The notes under the pieces were generated by a model that ran no database searches, was not told where the DNA came from, and saw only the letters and a list, made by a program, of their open reading frames with translations. Position numbers and translations under genes: made by a program. 64,000 nucleotides of DNA from Microbacterium hydrocarbonoxydans (GTDB lineage: Bacteria > Actinomycetota > Actinomycetes > Actinomycetales > Microbacteriaceae), in contig NZ_FNSQ01000005.1 of the NCBI RefSeq assembly GCF_900105205.1, positions 1,488,001-1,552,000 of the forward strand, written 5' to 3'. Positions 24,809 to 32,922 of this stretch are shown piece after piece. The first letter of the stretch is position 1. Each line of letters opens with the position of its first letter.

Positions 24809-25494
24809 TGGCGGCTTCCCCCGCCCGCGAACGCTCGGCGTCCGCGGGTCTTCTGAGCATCGGTCAGGTCCTCGCGCGACTCACGCCCGAGTTCCCGGAG
24901 CTCACCTCCAGCAAGCTCCGCTTCCTCGAGGTCCAGGGGATCGTCACTCCGTCTCGCACCGAGTCGGGCTACCGCAAGTTCTCGCAGGCCGACATCGAGC
25001 GACTGCGGCTCGGGCTCACGCTCCAGCGCGACCACTACCTGCCTCTGAGCGTCATCCGCGAGCAGCTGGACGAGGCCGAGGCCAACGGCGACTCCGCGAC
25101 CCTCGCGCCGCCGCCCTCGATCACGCCGACCCCGCGTCGGTACCGCCGGGAGGAGCTCCTCTCCGCAGCAGGCGCCGGACCCCAGCTGCTCAACGACGCG
25201 ATCAGCACCGGAGTCATCGTGGCTCAGGAGAGCTACTCCGAGGGCACCGTCGCGCTGCTGCGCGGTCTTGTCGCCCTCGACCGGCACGGAATCGAACCTC
25301 GACACCTGCGCTCGCTGCGTCAGGGTGCCGAGCGCGAGGTCGCGCTCATCGAATCCGCCATGTCGTCGCTGCTGCGCAGGACGGACACCGCATCGCGGGC
25401 GAAAGCCAGTGAGATGGCCCCGACCCTCGCCGCGAAGATCGACGAGGTGCGCTCGCTCTTCGTCAAGGACGCGCTGACCAGGTTGCTTTCGTAA
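24808..25494 (+). CDS. ftsR: MerR-family regulator, FtsR-like (Rv1828 homologue)
   Basis: 228 residues; the ATG overlaps the garA stop by one base. The MerR winged-helix region is at about 14-80 (LSIGQVLARL, SSKLRFLEVQGIV, SGYRKFSQADIERLRL), followed by a long C-terminal helical domain. In Corynebacterium the homologue FtsR activates ftsZ; the mycobacterial homologue is Rv1828, also next to garA. No Cys metal site is seen. ftsZ lies in this same window at 55579. Confidence 0.87.
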   Translation: MAASPARERSASAGLLSIGQVLARLTPEFPELTSSKLRFLEVQGIVTPSRTESGYRKFSQADIERLRLGLTLQRDHYLPLSVIREQLDEAEANGDSATLAPPPSITPTPRRYRREELLSAAGAGPQLLNDAISTGVIVAQESYSEGTVALLRGLVALDRHGIEPRHLRSLRQGAEREVALIESAMSSLLRRTDTASRAKASEMAPTLAAKIDEVRSLFVKDALTRLLS

Positions 25495-25504
25495 CGAACT
25501 GATT

Positions 25505-25564
25505 GCGACACACCTTCGGTGTCGCACGGATGTCATTGCCGGTGCCCGAGGGCTGCTCTAGCGT
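25505..25564 (+). promoter_or_regulatory. Promoter and upstream inverted repeat of mcdR
   Basis: A hairpin-like repeat (GCGACA...TGTCGC, 25505-25525, with a 2-base bulge) lies just after the ftsR stop. It could end ftsR transcription or be an operator. TTGCCG (25536-25541) and TAGCGT (25559-25564) are 17 bases apart and fit a promoter. GGAGG at 25582-25586 then leads to the mcdR ATG. Confidence 0.5.
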
Positions 25565-25593
25565 GGAGGTAACAGCTCCAGGGAGGAATTCAG

Positions 25594-26139
25594 ATGAATG
25601 CGGATGAGCGTGCAGGCGACCCGCGGTTCGTGACCGAACTCCTCTTCACCGACGGTCTGCCCGCGATGGACGACGAGGTCGGCTACCGCGGCGCTGTCGC
25701 AGCGCGTGCCGCAGGCATCACGTACCGCCAGCTCGACTACTGGGCTCGTACCGAGCTCGTCGAGCCCACGGTGCGCGGCGCGAGCGGCTCAGGGTCACAG
25801 CGGCTCTACGGCTTCCGCGACATCCTCGTGCTGAAGCTCGTCAAGAGCTTGCTCGACACCGGGATCTCCCTGCAGCAGATCCGCACGGCAGTCGACGAAC
25901 TGCGCCGCGCCGGCATCCGCGATCTTGCCGGGACGACCCTGATGAGCGACGGAGCCTCGGTCTATCTCTGCACCTCGAACGACGAGGTCATCGACCTGGT
26001 CAGCCGTGGTCAGGGTGTGTTCGGCATCGCCGTCGGCAAGGTGCTCCGTGAGGTGGAGTCGACTCTGGTCGAGTTCGATGCCACTGCCCCAGACCCCGTC
26101 GACGAGCTCTCCGCACGACGCTCGAAGCGCTCAGCCTGA
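25594..26139 (+). CDS. mcdR: MerR-family regulator, McdR-like (Rv1830 homologue)
   Basis: 181 residues with a MerR helix-turn-helix at about 28-100 (GYRGAVAARAAGITYRQLDY, LYGFRDILVLKLVKSLL, GISLQQIRTAVDELR). The C-terminal part has a conserved VYLCTSNDEVIDLVSRGQGVFGI segment. Order and similarity point to mycobacterial Rv1830 (McdR, a cell-division regulator). In mycobacteria a DUF151 nuclease gene sits between ftsR and mcdR; here there are only 99 bases. Confidence 0.82.
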   Translation: MNADERAGDPRFVTELLFTDGLPAMDDEVGYRGAVAARAAGITYRQLDYWARTELVEPTVRGASGSGSQRLYGFRDILVLKLVKSLLDTGISLQQIRTAVDELRRAGIRDLAGTTLMSDGASVYLCTSNDEVIDLVSRGQGVFGIAVGKVLREVESTLVEFDATAPDPVDELSARRSKRSA

Positions 26140-26174
26140 GCTCTGCGACCGCGAGGTCGCTGACGCCACGAAGA

Positions 26175-26204
26175 AACGGCCACCCTCGCACGAGGATGGC
26201 CGTT
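26175..26204. terminator. Bidirectional intrinsic terminator
   Basis: AACGGCCA (26175-26182) pairs with TGGCCGTT (26197-26204), and CCTCG/CGAGG extends the stem. It sits between the convergent mcdR and parA genes. Confidence 0.8.
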
Positions 26205-26221
26205 CTGCTGTGTGCGGTGTC

Positions 26222-27040
26222 TCAGGCCTGAGCGCCCGACTCGGCGACCTGGATGCGGCCGGTGCGGATGATCCGGTCGAGCAGCTGGTCGAAGTCCGAC
26301 GCGAGCTCCTGCGCCGAGTCGCCCGGCCAGATGTGCAGCGGCTTCGCCGCACCCTGAGCCTGCTGCAGCGACGTGCGCTCCGGGAGCTGAGGGGAGAGGA
26401 CGAGCGGACCGAACATGTCGCGCAGCTCCTTGATGCGGAACTGGTGCTCGATCGACTGGGGGCGCACGCGGTTCACCACGATGCCGAGCGGCTGCAGGCG
26501 GGGGGAGAGTCCGCGGCGGATCTCCTCGATGGCGCGCAGCGCGCGGTCGGCTGCGGCGACGGAGAAGAGCCCGGGCTCGGTGACGACCATCACCCGGTCG
26601 CTGGCGGCCCAGGCCGTGCGCGTCAGCGCGTTCAGCGACGGGGCGCAGTCGACGAGGACCAGGTCGTAGTCGGACTCGACGGCGGCCAGCGCCTCCTCGA
26701 GCTTCCACACGTCGCGGACGCTCGGGTGCGGGCCGTCGAAGTTGATGGCGGACGGGCTGCCGATGAGCACGTCGATGGTTCCGGGGTGCACCTTGGCCCA
26801 GCCGCTGGAGGTGATCGCCTGACGGACGACCTTCTCCTTCGGGTTCGCCAGGACATCGGCGATGTTGAGCCGACCAGCCACCTGGATGTCCATGCCGGTG
26901 GACACATCGGACTGGGGGTCGAGGTCGACGACGAGCGTCCGGACACCACGGGCGAAGGCCGCTGAGGCCAAGCCGAGGGTCACGGTCGTCTTGCCGACGC
27001 CTCCCTTGAGAGAGCTGACGCTGAGTACGTGCACGAACAC
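26222..27040 (-). CDS. ParA-family ATPase
   Basis: 272 residues from the GTG at 27040, 7 bases after GGGGAAGG; GTG codons at 27043 and 27034 are alternatives. The deviant Walker A KGGVGKTT (residues 12-19) starts near the N-terminus, followed by LVVDLDPQSDVSTGM and LVLVDCAPSLNALT. This is the compact ParA/Soj type without an N-terminal DNA-binding domain. No parB or parS was seen nearby, so it may position another cargo rather than the chromosome origin. It is divergent from pyc. Confidence 0.85.
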   Translation of the reverse strand: MFVHVLSVSSLKGGVGKTTVTLGLASAAFARGVRTLVVDLDPQSDVSTGMDIQVAGRLNIADVLANPKEKVVRQAITSSGWAKVHPGTIDVLIGSPSAINFDGPHPSVRDVWKLEEALAAVESDYDLVLVDCAPSLNALTRTAWAASDRVMVVTEPGLFSVAAADRALRAIEEIRRGLSPRLQPLGIVVNRVRPQSIEHQFRIKELRDMFGPLVLSPQLPERTSLQQAQGAAKPLHIWPGDSAQELASDFDQLLDRIIRTGRIQVAESGAQA

Positions 27041-27128
27041 CACGTTACCTTCCCCTAGGCTGGGTGCACACTCAGCCCCGCCCCATGCATGCCGGATCCG
27101 GATGTGCATCGAGCTTCCAGAGGTGTGC

Positions 27129-30100
27129 ATGTTCCAGAAGATCCTTGTGGCGAACCGCGGCGAGATCGCGATCCGCGCCTTCCGAGCGGCGTTCGAGGTG
27201 GGGGCGAGGACGGTCGCCGTCTTCCCGCATGAGGACCGCGGGTCGGTGCATCGACTCAAGGCCGACGAGGCGTACGCGATCGGCGAGCGGGGGCATCCGG
27301 TCCGCGCCTACCTCGACGTGGATGAGATCATCCGGGTCGCGAAGGATGCCGGCGCCGACGCGATCTACCCGGGCTACGGCTTCCTGTCCGAGAACCCGGA
27401 GCTGGCGGAGAAGGCGGCCGCGAACGGCATCGTCTTCATCGGCCCTCCCGCGAATGTCCTGGAGATGGCGGGCAACAAGGTCGAGGCCAAACGCCACGCG
27501 ATCGAGGCAGGCGTGCCAGTGCTCCGCTCGACCGAGGCCTCCGACGACATCGATGCGCTGGTCGCGCAGGCGCAGGAGATCGGGTTCCCGCTGTTCGCCA
27601 AGGCCGTCGCCGGTGGCGGCGGACGCGGGATGCGCCGCGTCGAGTCGGCGGGCGAGCTCGCTCCGGCACTGGCCGAGGCGATGCGCGAGGCCGCCAGCGC
27701 CTTCGGCGATCCTCGGATGTTCCTCGAGCAGGCCGTGCTGCGTCCGCGGCACATCGAGGTCCAGATCCTCGCCGACAAGACGGGGGAGACGGTACACCTC
27801 TTCGAGCGGGACTGCTCGGTGCAGCGTCGCCACCAGAAGGTGGTGGAGATCGCACCGGCGCCCAACCTCGACGACGGCATCCGCACCGCTCTGCACGGAT
27901 ATGCCGTCGCCTTCGCCCGCTCGATCGGGTACGAGAACGCCGGCACCGTCGAGTTCCTCCTCGAGACTGCAGGAGAGCGCACGGGCGAGGTCGTGTTCAT
28001 CGAGATGAACCCCCGCATCCAGGTCGAGCACACGGTCACTGAGGAGGTCACCGACGTCGACCTCGTGCAGAGCCAGATGCGCATCGCCGCGGGTCAGACG
28101 CTCGCAGAGCTCGGGCTCCAGCAGGAGAACCTGCGCGTCAGGGGCGCCGCGCTGCAGTGCCGCATCACGACGGAGGACCCGACCCAGGGTTTCCGACCAG
28201 ATACAGGGAAGATCACGACCTACCGCTCGCCCGGCGGTGCCGGCATCCGGCTCGACGGCGGCACAGTGCATCAGGGCGCCCAGATCAGCCCCCACTTCGA
28301 CTCCATGCTCGCGAAGCTCACCTGCCGCGGTCGCGACTACCCGGCCGCCGTGGCCCGCGCGCGTCGCGCTCTGGCGGAGTTCCGCATCCGCGGCGTCTCG
28401 ACGAACATCCCCTTCCTGCAGGCGCTGCTCGAGGACGAGGCGTTCATCGCGGGCGACGTGAGCACGTCCTTCATCGACGAGCGACCGGATCTGCTGCGTG
28501 GTCGCGAGTCGAAGGACCGCGGCACCCGCATCCTCAACTGGCTGGTCGACGTCACCGTCAACAAGCCGCACGGGGCGCACCCCGGCTCGATCGACCCGCG
28601 AGCGAAGCTCCCGGCGGTGGACCTGTCGACGGAGCCGCCGGCGGGATCCCGTCAGCGTCTGCTCGAGCTCGGTCCAGAGGGGTTCGCCGCCAGTCTGCGT
28701 GCGCAGACCGCGCTGGCTGTCACCGACACCACCTTCCGCGACGCGCACCAGTCGCTGCTCGCGACGAGGGTCCGCACCCGTGACCTCGTCGCCGCCGCAC
28801 CTCACATCGCCCGGCTGACGCCGGAGCTGCTGTCCGTCGAGGCCTGGGGAGGGGCGACCTACGACGTCGCCCTACGATTCCTCGGCGAGGACCCCTGGGA
28901 GCGGCTGGACAAGCTGCGGGCCGCGCTGCCGAACATCGCCATCCAGATGCTGCTGCGCGGCCGCAACACCGTCGGCTACACGCCGTACCCCACGGCGGTG
29001 ACCGAGGCCTTCGTGCGCGAGGCGGCGGCCAGCGGCGTCGACATCTTCCGGATCTTCGACGCGCTCAACGACGTCGAGCAGATGCGACCGGCGATCGAGG
29101 CGGTACGCGCCACCGGGACTGCCCTCGCCGAGGTCGCGCTCTGCTACACCGGAGACCTCCTGAATCCGGCTGAGGACCTCTACACCCTCGACTACTACCT
29201 GAACCTCGCCGACGAGATCGTGGCGGCCGGGGCTCACATCATCGCGATCAAGGACATGGCGGGGCTGCTTCGGCCTGCGGCGGCGGCCAAGCTCGTCACG
29301 GCGCTGCGCGAGCGCTTCGACCTGCCAGTGCATCTGCACACCCACGACACCCCCGGTGGTCAGCTCGCGACGCTGCTCGCGGCCAGCGCCGCCGGAGTCG
29401 ACGCGGTGGATGCCGCATCCGCGCCCCTGTCCGGCACGACGAGTCAGCCGTCGCTGTCGTCGCTCGTCGCGGCGCTCGCGCACACCGAGCGGGACAGTGG
29501 CATCGATCTCGCTGCCGTCTCGGATCTCGAGCCCTACTGGGAGGCGGTGCGGCGGGTGTACGCGCCGTTCGAGTCGGGACTGCCGGGGCCGACCGGACGC
29601 GTGTACCACCACGAGATCCCCGGCGGTCAGCTGTCGAACCTGCGCCAGCAGGCCAAGGCGCTCGGGCTCGCCGACGACTTCGAGCTCATCGAGGACATGT
29701 ACGCCGCCGCTGACCGCATCCTCGGCCGCGTGCCGAAGGTGACGCCCTCGTCGAAGGTGGTCGGGGACCTCGCTCTGCACCTCGCAGCGGTGAAGGCGGA
29801 TCCCGCCGACTTCGAGGCGAACCCCGAGAAGTACGACGTGCCGGACTCCGTGGTCGGGTTCATGGCCGGCGAGCTCGGCGACCTTCCCGGGGGCTGGCCC
29901 GAGCCCTTCCGCACCAAGGTCCTCGCAGGGCGTTCGGTCCGTACCGGGCTGACCGAGATCTCCGCCGATGATGAAGCAGCACTCGCCGGAGACAGCGCGA
30001 CACGGCGCGCGCGTCTGAACGCGCTGCTGTTCCCCGCTCCGACGCGGGAGTTCACGCAGATGCGCGAGAACTTCGGCGACCTCTCGGTGCTCGACACGAG

Positions 30101-30536
30101 CGACTACCTCTACGGCCTCGTGCAGGGCCAGGAGCACCTCGTCGAGATCGATCGGGGAGTGCAGCTGTATGTGGGTCTCGAGGCCATCGGCGACGCGGAT
30201 GACAAGGGCATGCGCACCGTCATGACCACCCTCAACGGGCAGCTGCGACCGGTGTTCGTGCGGGACCGGTCAGTCGCTGTCGACGTGCACGAGGTCGAGA
30301 AGGCCGACATGTCGGTGCCTGGTCAGGTGGCTGCTCCGTTCTCCGGGGTGGTGACCCTGAAGGCGGAGGTGGGCGATGCGGTCCGCGCCGGCGAGCCGGT
30401 CGCCTCGATCGAGGCGATGAAGATGGAGGCGGCGATCACCGCGCCGCTCGACGGCGTCGTCGAACGTCTCGCCATCGGGTCCACACAGCAGGTCGAGGCC
30501 GGAGACCTTTTGGTCGTCATCCGCCCGGCGCACTAA
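27129..30536 (+). CDS. pyc: Pyruvate carboxylase
   Basis: 1135 residues from the ATG at 27129, after AGAGGTG. The biotin carboxylase domain is at 1-450 (ILVANRGEIAIR, ATP-grasp GGGGRGM near 162). The carboxyltransferase TIM barrel starts at TDTTFRDAHQSLLATR (about 532), with FRIFDALNDVEQM and HLHTHDTPGG. The biotin carboxyl carrier domain is at about 1065-1135, with the biotinyl Lys1098 in EAMKMEA. It makes oxaloacetate from pyruvate, bicarbonate and ATP, the main anaplerotic step. The single-chain alpha4 layout is complete. Confidence 0.97.
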   Translation: MFQKILVANRGEIAIRAFRAAFEVGARTVAVFPHEDRGSVHRLKADEAYAIGERGHPVRAYLDVDEIIRVAKDAGADAIYPGYGFLSENPELAEKAAANGIVFIGPPANVLEMAGNKVEAKRHAIEAGVPVLRSTEASDDIDALVAQAQEIGFPLFAKAVAGGGGRGMRRVESAGELAPALAEAMREAASAFGDPRMFLEQAVLRPRHIEVQILADKTGETVHLFERDCSVQRRHQKVVEIAPAPNLDDGIRTALHGYAVAFARSIGYENAGTVEFLLETAGERTGEVVFIEMNPRIQVEHTVTEEVTDVDLVQSQMRIAAGQTLAELGLQQENLRVRGAALQCRITTEDPTQGFRPDTGKITTYRSPGGAGIRLDGGTVHQGAQISPHFDSMLAKLTCRGRDYPAAVARARRALAEFRIRGVSTNIPFLQALLEDEAFIAGDVSTSFIDERPDLLRGRESKDRGTRILNWLVDVTVNKPHGAHPGSIDPRAKLPAVDLSTEPPAGSRQRLLELGPEGFAASLRAQTALAVTDTTFRDAHQSLLATRVRTRDLVAAAPHIARLTPELLSVEAWGGATYDVALRFLGEDPWERLDKLRAALPNIAIQMLLRGRNTVGYTPYPTAVTEAFVREAAASGVDIFRIFDALNDVEQMRPAIEAVRATGTALAEVALCYTGDLLNPAEDLYTLDYYLNLADEIVAAGAHIIAIKDMAGLLRPAAAAKLVTALRERFDLPVHLHTHDTPGGQLATLLAASAAGVDAVDAASAPLSGTTSQPSLSSLVAALAHTERDSGIDLAAVSDLEPYWEAVRRVYAPFESGLPGPTGRVYHHEIPGGQLSNLRQQAKALGLADDFELIEDMYAAADRILGRVPKVTPSSKVVGDLALHLAAVKADPADFEANPEKYDVPDSVVGFMAGELGDLPGGWPEPFRTKVLAGRSVRTGLTEISADDEAALAGDSATRRARLNALLFPAPTREFTQMRENFGDLSVLDTSDYLYGLVQGQEHLVEIDRGVQLYVGLEAIGDADDKGMRTVMTTLNGQLRPVFVRDRSVAVDVHEVEKADMSVPGQVAAPFSGVVTLKAEVGDAVRAGEPVASIEAMKMEAAITAPLDGVVERLAIGSTQQVEAGDLLVVIRPAH

Positions 30537-30537
30537 T

Positions 30538-30588
30538 CTTGTGCGGGCGAGGCCGCGCTCGATGCAGCGCACCCGAGGCCCGCACAAG
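30538..30588 (+). terminator. Hairpin after pyc
   Basis: CTTGTGCGGGC (30538-30548) pairs perfectly over 11 bases with 30578-30588 around a 29-base loop. It begins 2 bases after the pyc stop. No T-run follows, so termination may be partial, or the element may act in the leader of the next gene. Confidence 0.5.
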
Positions 30589-30602
30589 CTTGGAGTGACA
30601 AC

Positions 30603-32374
30603 GTGACCCCGAAGAATGTGAACGAACCGTCGGACGAGGAATCCAGAGGGGTGCTCGACGACGCCGCTTCGCTGGACACTTCGGGAATCGGCATCCTCGG
30701 CAACACCGCACAGGTGAGCGTCGTCCTGCCGACCGACGAGGAAGACGACCTCGATGACGACGGCGTCGTCGACGGCGAGGTCGTCGCCGACCTGATCCTG
30801 GACGAGCCCGTGGCAGCAGCGAAGGCCGCAGCCGAGACGAGCGCCGCGCGTCCGATCACGCAACCCGCACTCGGCGGCGCTCCGATGATCATCGAGCTGC
30901 CCCTGAGCCGAAGCCCGAGCCTCTTCCGGAGCCGGAGCCTGAACTCGAAGCGCAACCGGAGCCCGCTCCTGAGCCGGAGCTCGAGCCGGAGCCGGAGCCC
31001 GAGCCGGAGCCCGAGCCGGAGCCCGAGCCCGAGCCGGAGCCCGAGCCGGAGCCGGAGCCCGAACCCGAGCCGGAGCCCGAACCCGAGCCGGAGCCCGAGC
31101 CCGAGCCCGAGCCCAGCCTGGAGCCGGAGCTTGAGCCTGAGCCGGCCGCGGTCACAGAGACCGACTCCGAGCCGATGGCCGCTCCCGCCGCACGCACCGA
31201 CGTCGCCGCAGAGGCGGCCGCAGCTGCGGCGTTCATCGCCAAGGCGCAGGCCGACCTCGATTCCGGCCGCGGATCCCGCCGTTCGTCGCCCTCGGCATCG
31301 CTCGCATCGAAGGAGAGTCCCGCAGTGGACGCATCGAAGGACAAAGCCGTCGCCGCACGGCCGACCCGCGCCAACCGCACCGAGGTGCAGCTCGCGGCGA
31401 AGCGACTGGACGATCTCGGCGACTCGTCGCGCGAGAGTGCCGACCTGCTGACGGCCGATCGTCTTCTGGATCCGCATCGTCTGCAGAAGCCCGAACCGGA
31501 GGGGGCGTGGAGTCACTTCCTGTACACGATCTCCGGTCGCCGCATCAATATCGGCGACGGGCGTCGCGCGCGTGAGCGGAAGGCTCTCAGCGCCCGGATC
31601 GCTGCACCGATCGTGGGCGGCGCACGCTTCGTGCCCGTGCTTTCCCGCAAGGGCGGTGTCGGCAAGACGACGGTGACGACTCTCCTGGGGATGGCGCTGG
31701 CGGATGCGCGCGACGATCGCGTGATCGCCGTCGACGCGAACCCCGATCGCGGAACCCTGGCCGAGCGCGTGGTTCGCCCGCACCACAACAAGTCCGTGCG
31801 CGACCTCGTGCGCATCCATGACCAGGTGCGCGGATATCACGACATCTCCGCGATCGTCGCGAGAGACGCCACCCGCCTCGACGTCCTCGCCTCTGATTCC
31901 GATCCGCGCATCGCTGAGGCCTTCAGCGACAGCGACTACCGCGACGTCGCCGGTGTCGCCGCCCATTACTACTCACTCGTGCTCACCGACACCGGAACCG
32001 GCATCGTGCATTCGGTCATGTCGGCCACGCTCGACCTCGCCGACCAGCTCGTGATCGTGTCGGGTCTCAGCGTCGACGAGGCCCGTCTCGCGTCCGAGAC
32101 CCTCACGTGGCTGGAGAGCAACGGTTACGCCGAGCAGGCGCGGGAGGCGGTGGTCGTGCTCAACCAGTCGACTCCGGGCGCTCCTCTCGTCAGGCTCAAC
32201 GAGCTCGAGTCGCACTTCCGCACGCGGGCGAAGCACGTGGTGCGGATGCCGTACGACGCCCACATCGCCGGCGGCGGGACGATCGTGTTCGCGAACCTGC
32301 AGCCCGAGACGCGCGTGGCCGCCCGCGAGCTCGCGGCGCTGCTCGTCGAGGGACTGCGGGCGAAGGGGGCCTGA
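30603..32374 (+). CDS. ParA/MinD-like ATPase with Pro-Glu repeat, apparent frameshift
   Basis: The GTG at 30603, 7 bases after GGAG, opens an acidic N-terminal region (about 100 codons) in one frame. Around the C-run at 30900-30903 the coding frame shifts: one missing C would join it to a (Pro-Glu)n stretch and then to an ATPase ending at 32374. The ATPase part has RKGGVGKTT (around 31648-31674), [17 protein letters not shown] and [11 protein letters not shown], as in SpoIIIAA/MinD-like ESX-associated ATPases. If this is a real mutation, only the C-terminal part (possible start ATG 31175) would be made. A sequencing error in the repeat is equally possible. Its stop overlaps the def start (TGATG). 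Confidence 0.75.
30902..31146 (+). repeat. Hexanucleotide-type repeat encoding (Pro-Glu)n
   Basis: Degenerate tandem units of the kind CCGGAGCCCGAG run for about 245 bases. In the frame of the downstream ATPase they read Pro-Glu-Pro-Glu; in the N-terminal frame they read Ser/Arg/Pro; on the other strand Gly-Ser. The repeat length is likely to vary between strains. Such runs are prone to slippage and misassembly. Confidence 0.85.
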
Positions 32375-32865
32375 TGACCGTTCGCGAGATCCGGGTCTTC
32401 GGAGACCCCGTGCTCCGCACCGTCTGCGCCCCGATCGACGACATCGACGACGGCGTGCGCGCTCTGGTGGCCGACCTGGTCGACACGGTCGAGCTGCCTG
32501 GGCGCGCCGGTGTCGCCGCTCCGCAGATCGGGGTCGCGCTGCGCGCGTTCAGCTACAACATCGACGGCGACATCGGGTACGTGCTGAACCCGGTCCTCAC
32601 GGAGGTGCGCGGCGAGCCGGTGCCGACCGGTGAGGGCTGCCTGTCGGTCCCCGGCCTCTGGCACGACGCGCTGCGGCATCCGTGGGCCAGGGTCGAGGGC
32701 ATCGACCTCGACGGCCGACCCGTGGTGCTCGAGGGGGAGGGACTCCTCGCCCAGGCACTCCAGCACGAGACCGACCATCTCGACGGCAGGCTCTACCTCT
32801 CGCGTCTCGATGCCGAGACCCGCAAGCGCGCGATGCGCGAGGTTCGCGAGAGCGCCTGGTTCTGA
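32374..32865 (+). CDS. def: Peptide deformylase
   Basis: 163 residues; the ATG overlaps the previous stop by one base. All three metal-site motifs are present: GVAAPQIG (46-53), EGCLSVP (87-93) and HETDH within QHETDHLDG (131-135), with Cys, two His and Glu as ligand and catalytic residues. It removes the formyl group from nascent N-terminal Met. The Gly/Leu of the usual GxGLAAPQ is replaced by Ala-Gly-Val, as in several actinobacterial type forms. Confidence 0.95.
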   Translation: MTVREIRVFGDPVLRTVCAPIDDIDDGVRALVADLVDTVELPGRAGVAAPQIGVALRAFSYNIDGDIGYVLNPVLTEVRGEPVPTGEGCLSVPGLWHDALRHPWARVEGIDLDGRPVVLEGEGLLAQALQHETDHLDGRLYLSRLDAETRKRAMREVRESAWF

Positions 32866-32877
32866 CCCGGATGAAGG

Positions 32878-32903
32878 AAAGGCCCCGCCGAGGCGGGGCC
32901 TTT
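32878..32903 (+). terminator. Intrinsic terminator of def
   Basis: AAAGGCCCCGCC, a GA loop, then GGCGGGGCCTTTT: a perfect 9-base GC stem flanked by A and T runs, 12 bases after the def stop and between convergent genes. Confidence 0.9.
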
Positions 32904-32922
32904 TCTGTGCGAGCGAGTCCGC

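Noticed and set aside
30897..30905. Programmed -1 ribosomal frameshift at the C-run
   Set aside because: The site is not a classical X-XXY-YYZ slippery heptamer, so a base deletion or sequencing error is simpler.
30889..31451. Ser/Arg/Pro-rich open frame continuing from the 30603 start, and a Gly-Ser-rich frame on the other strand
   Set aside because: Both are other-frame readings of the Pro-Glu-coding repeat; only one frame leads into a conserved ATPase.
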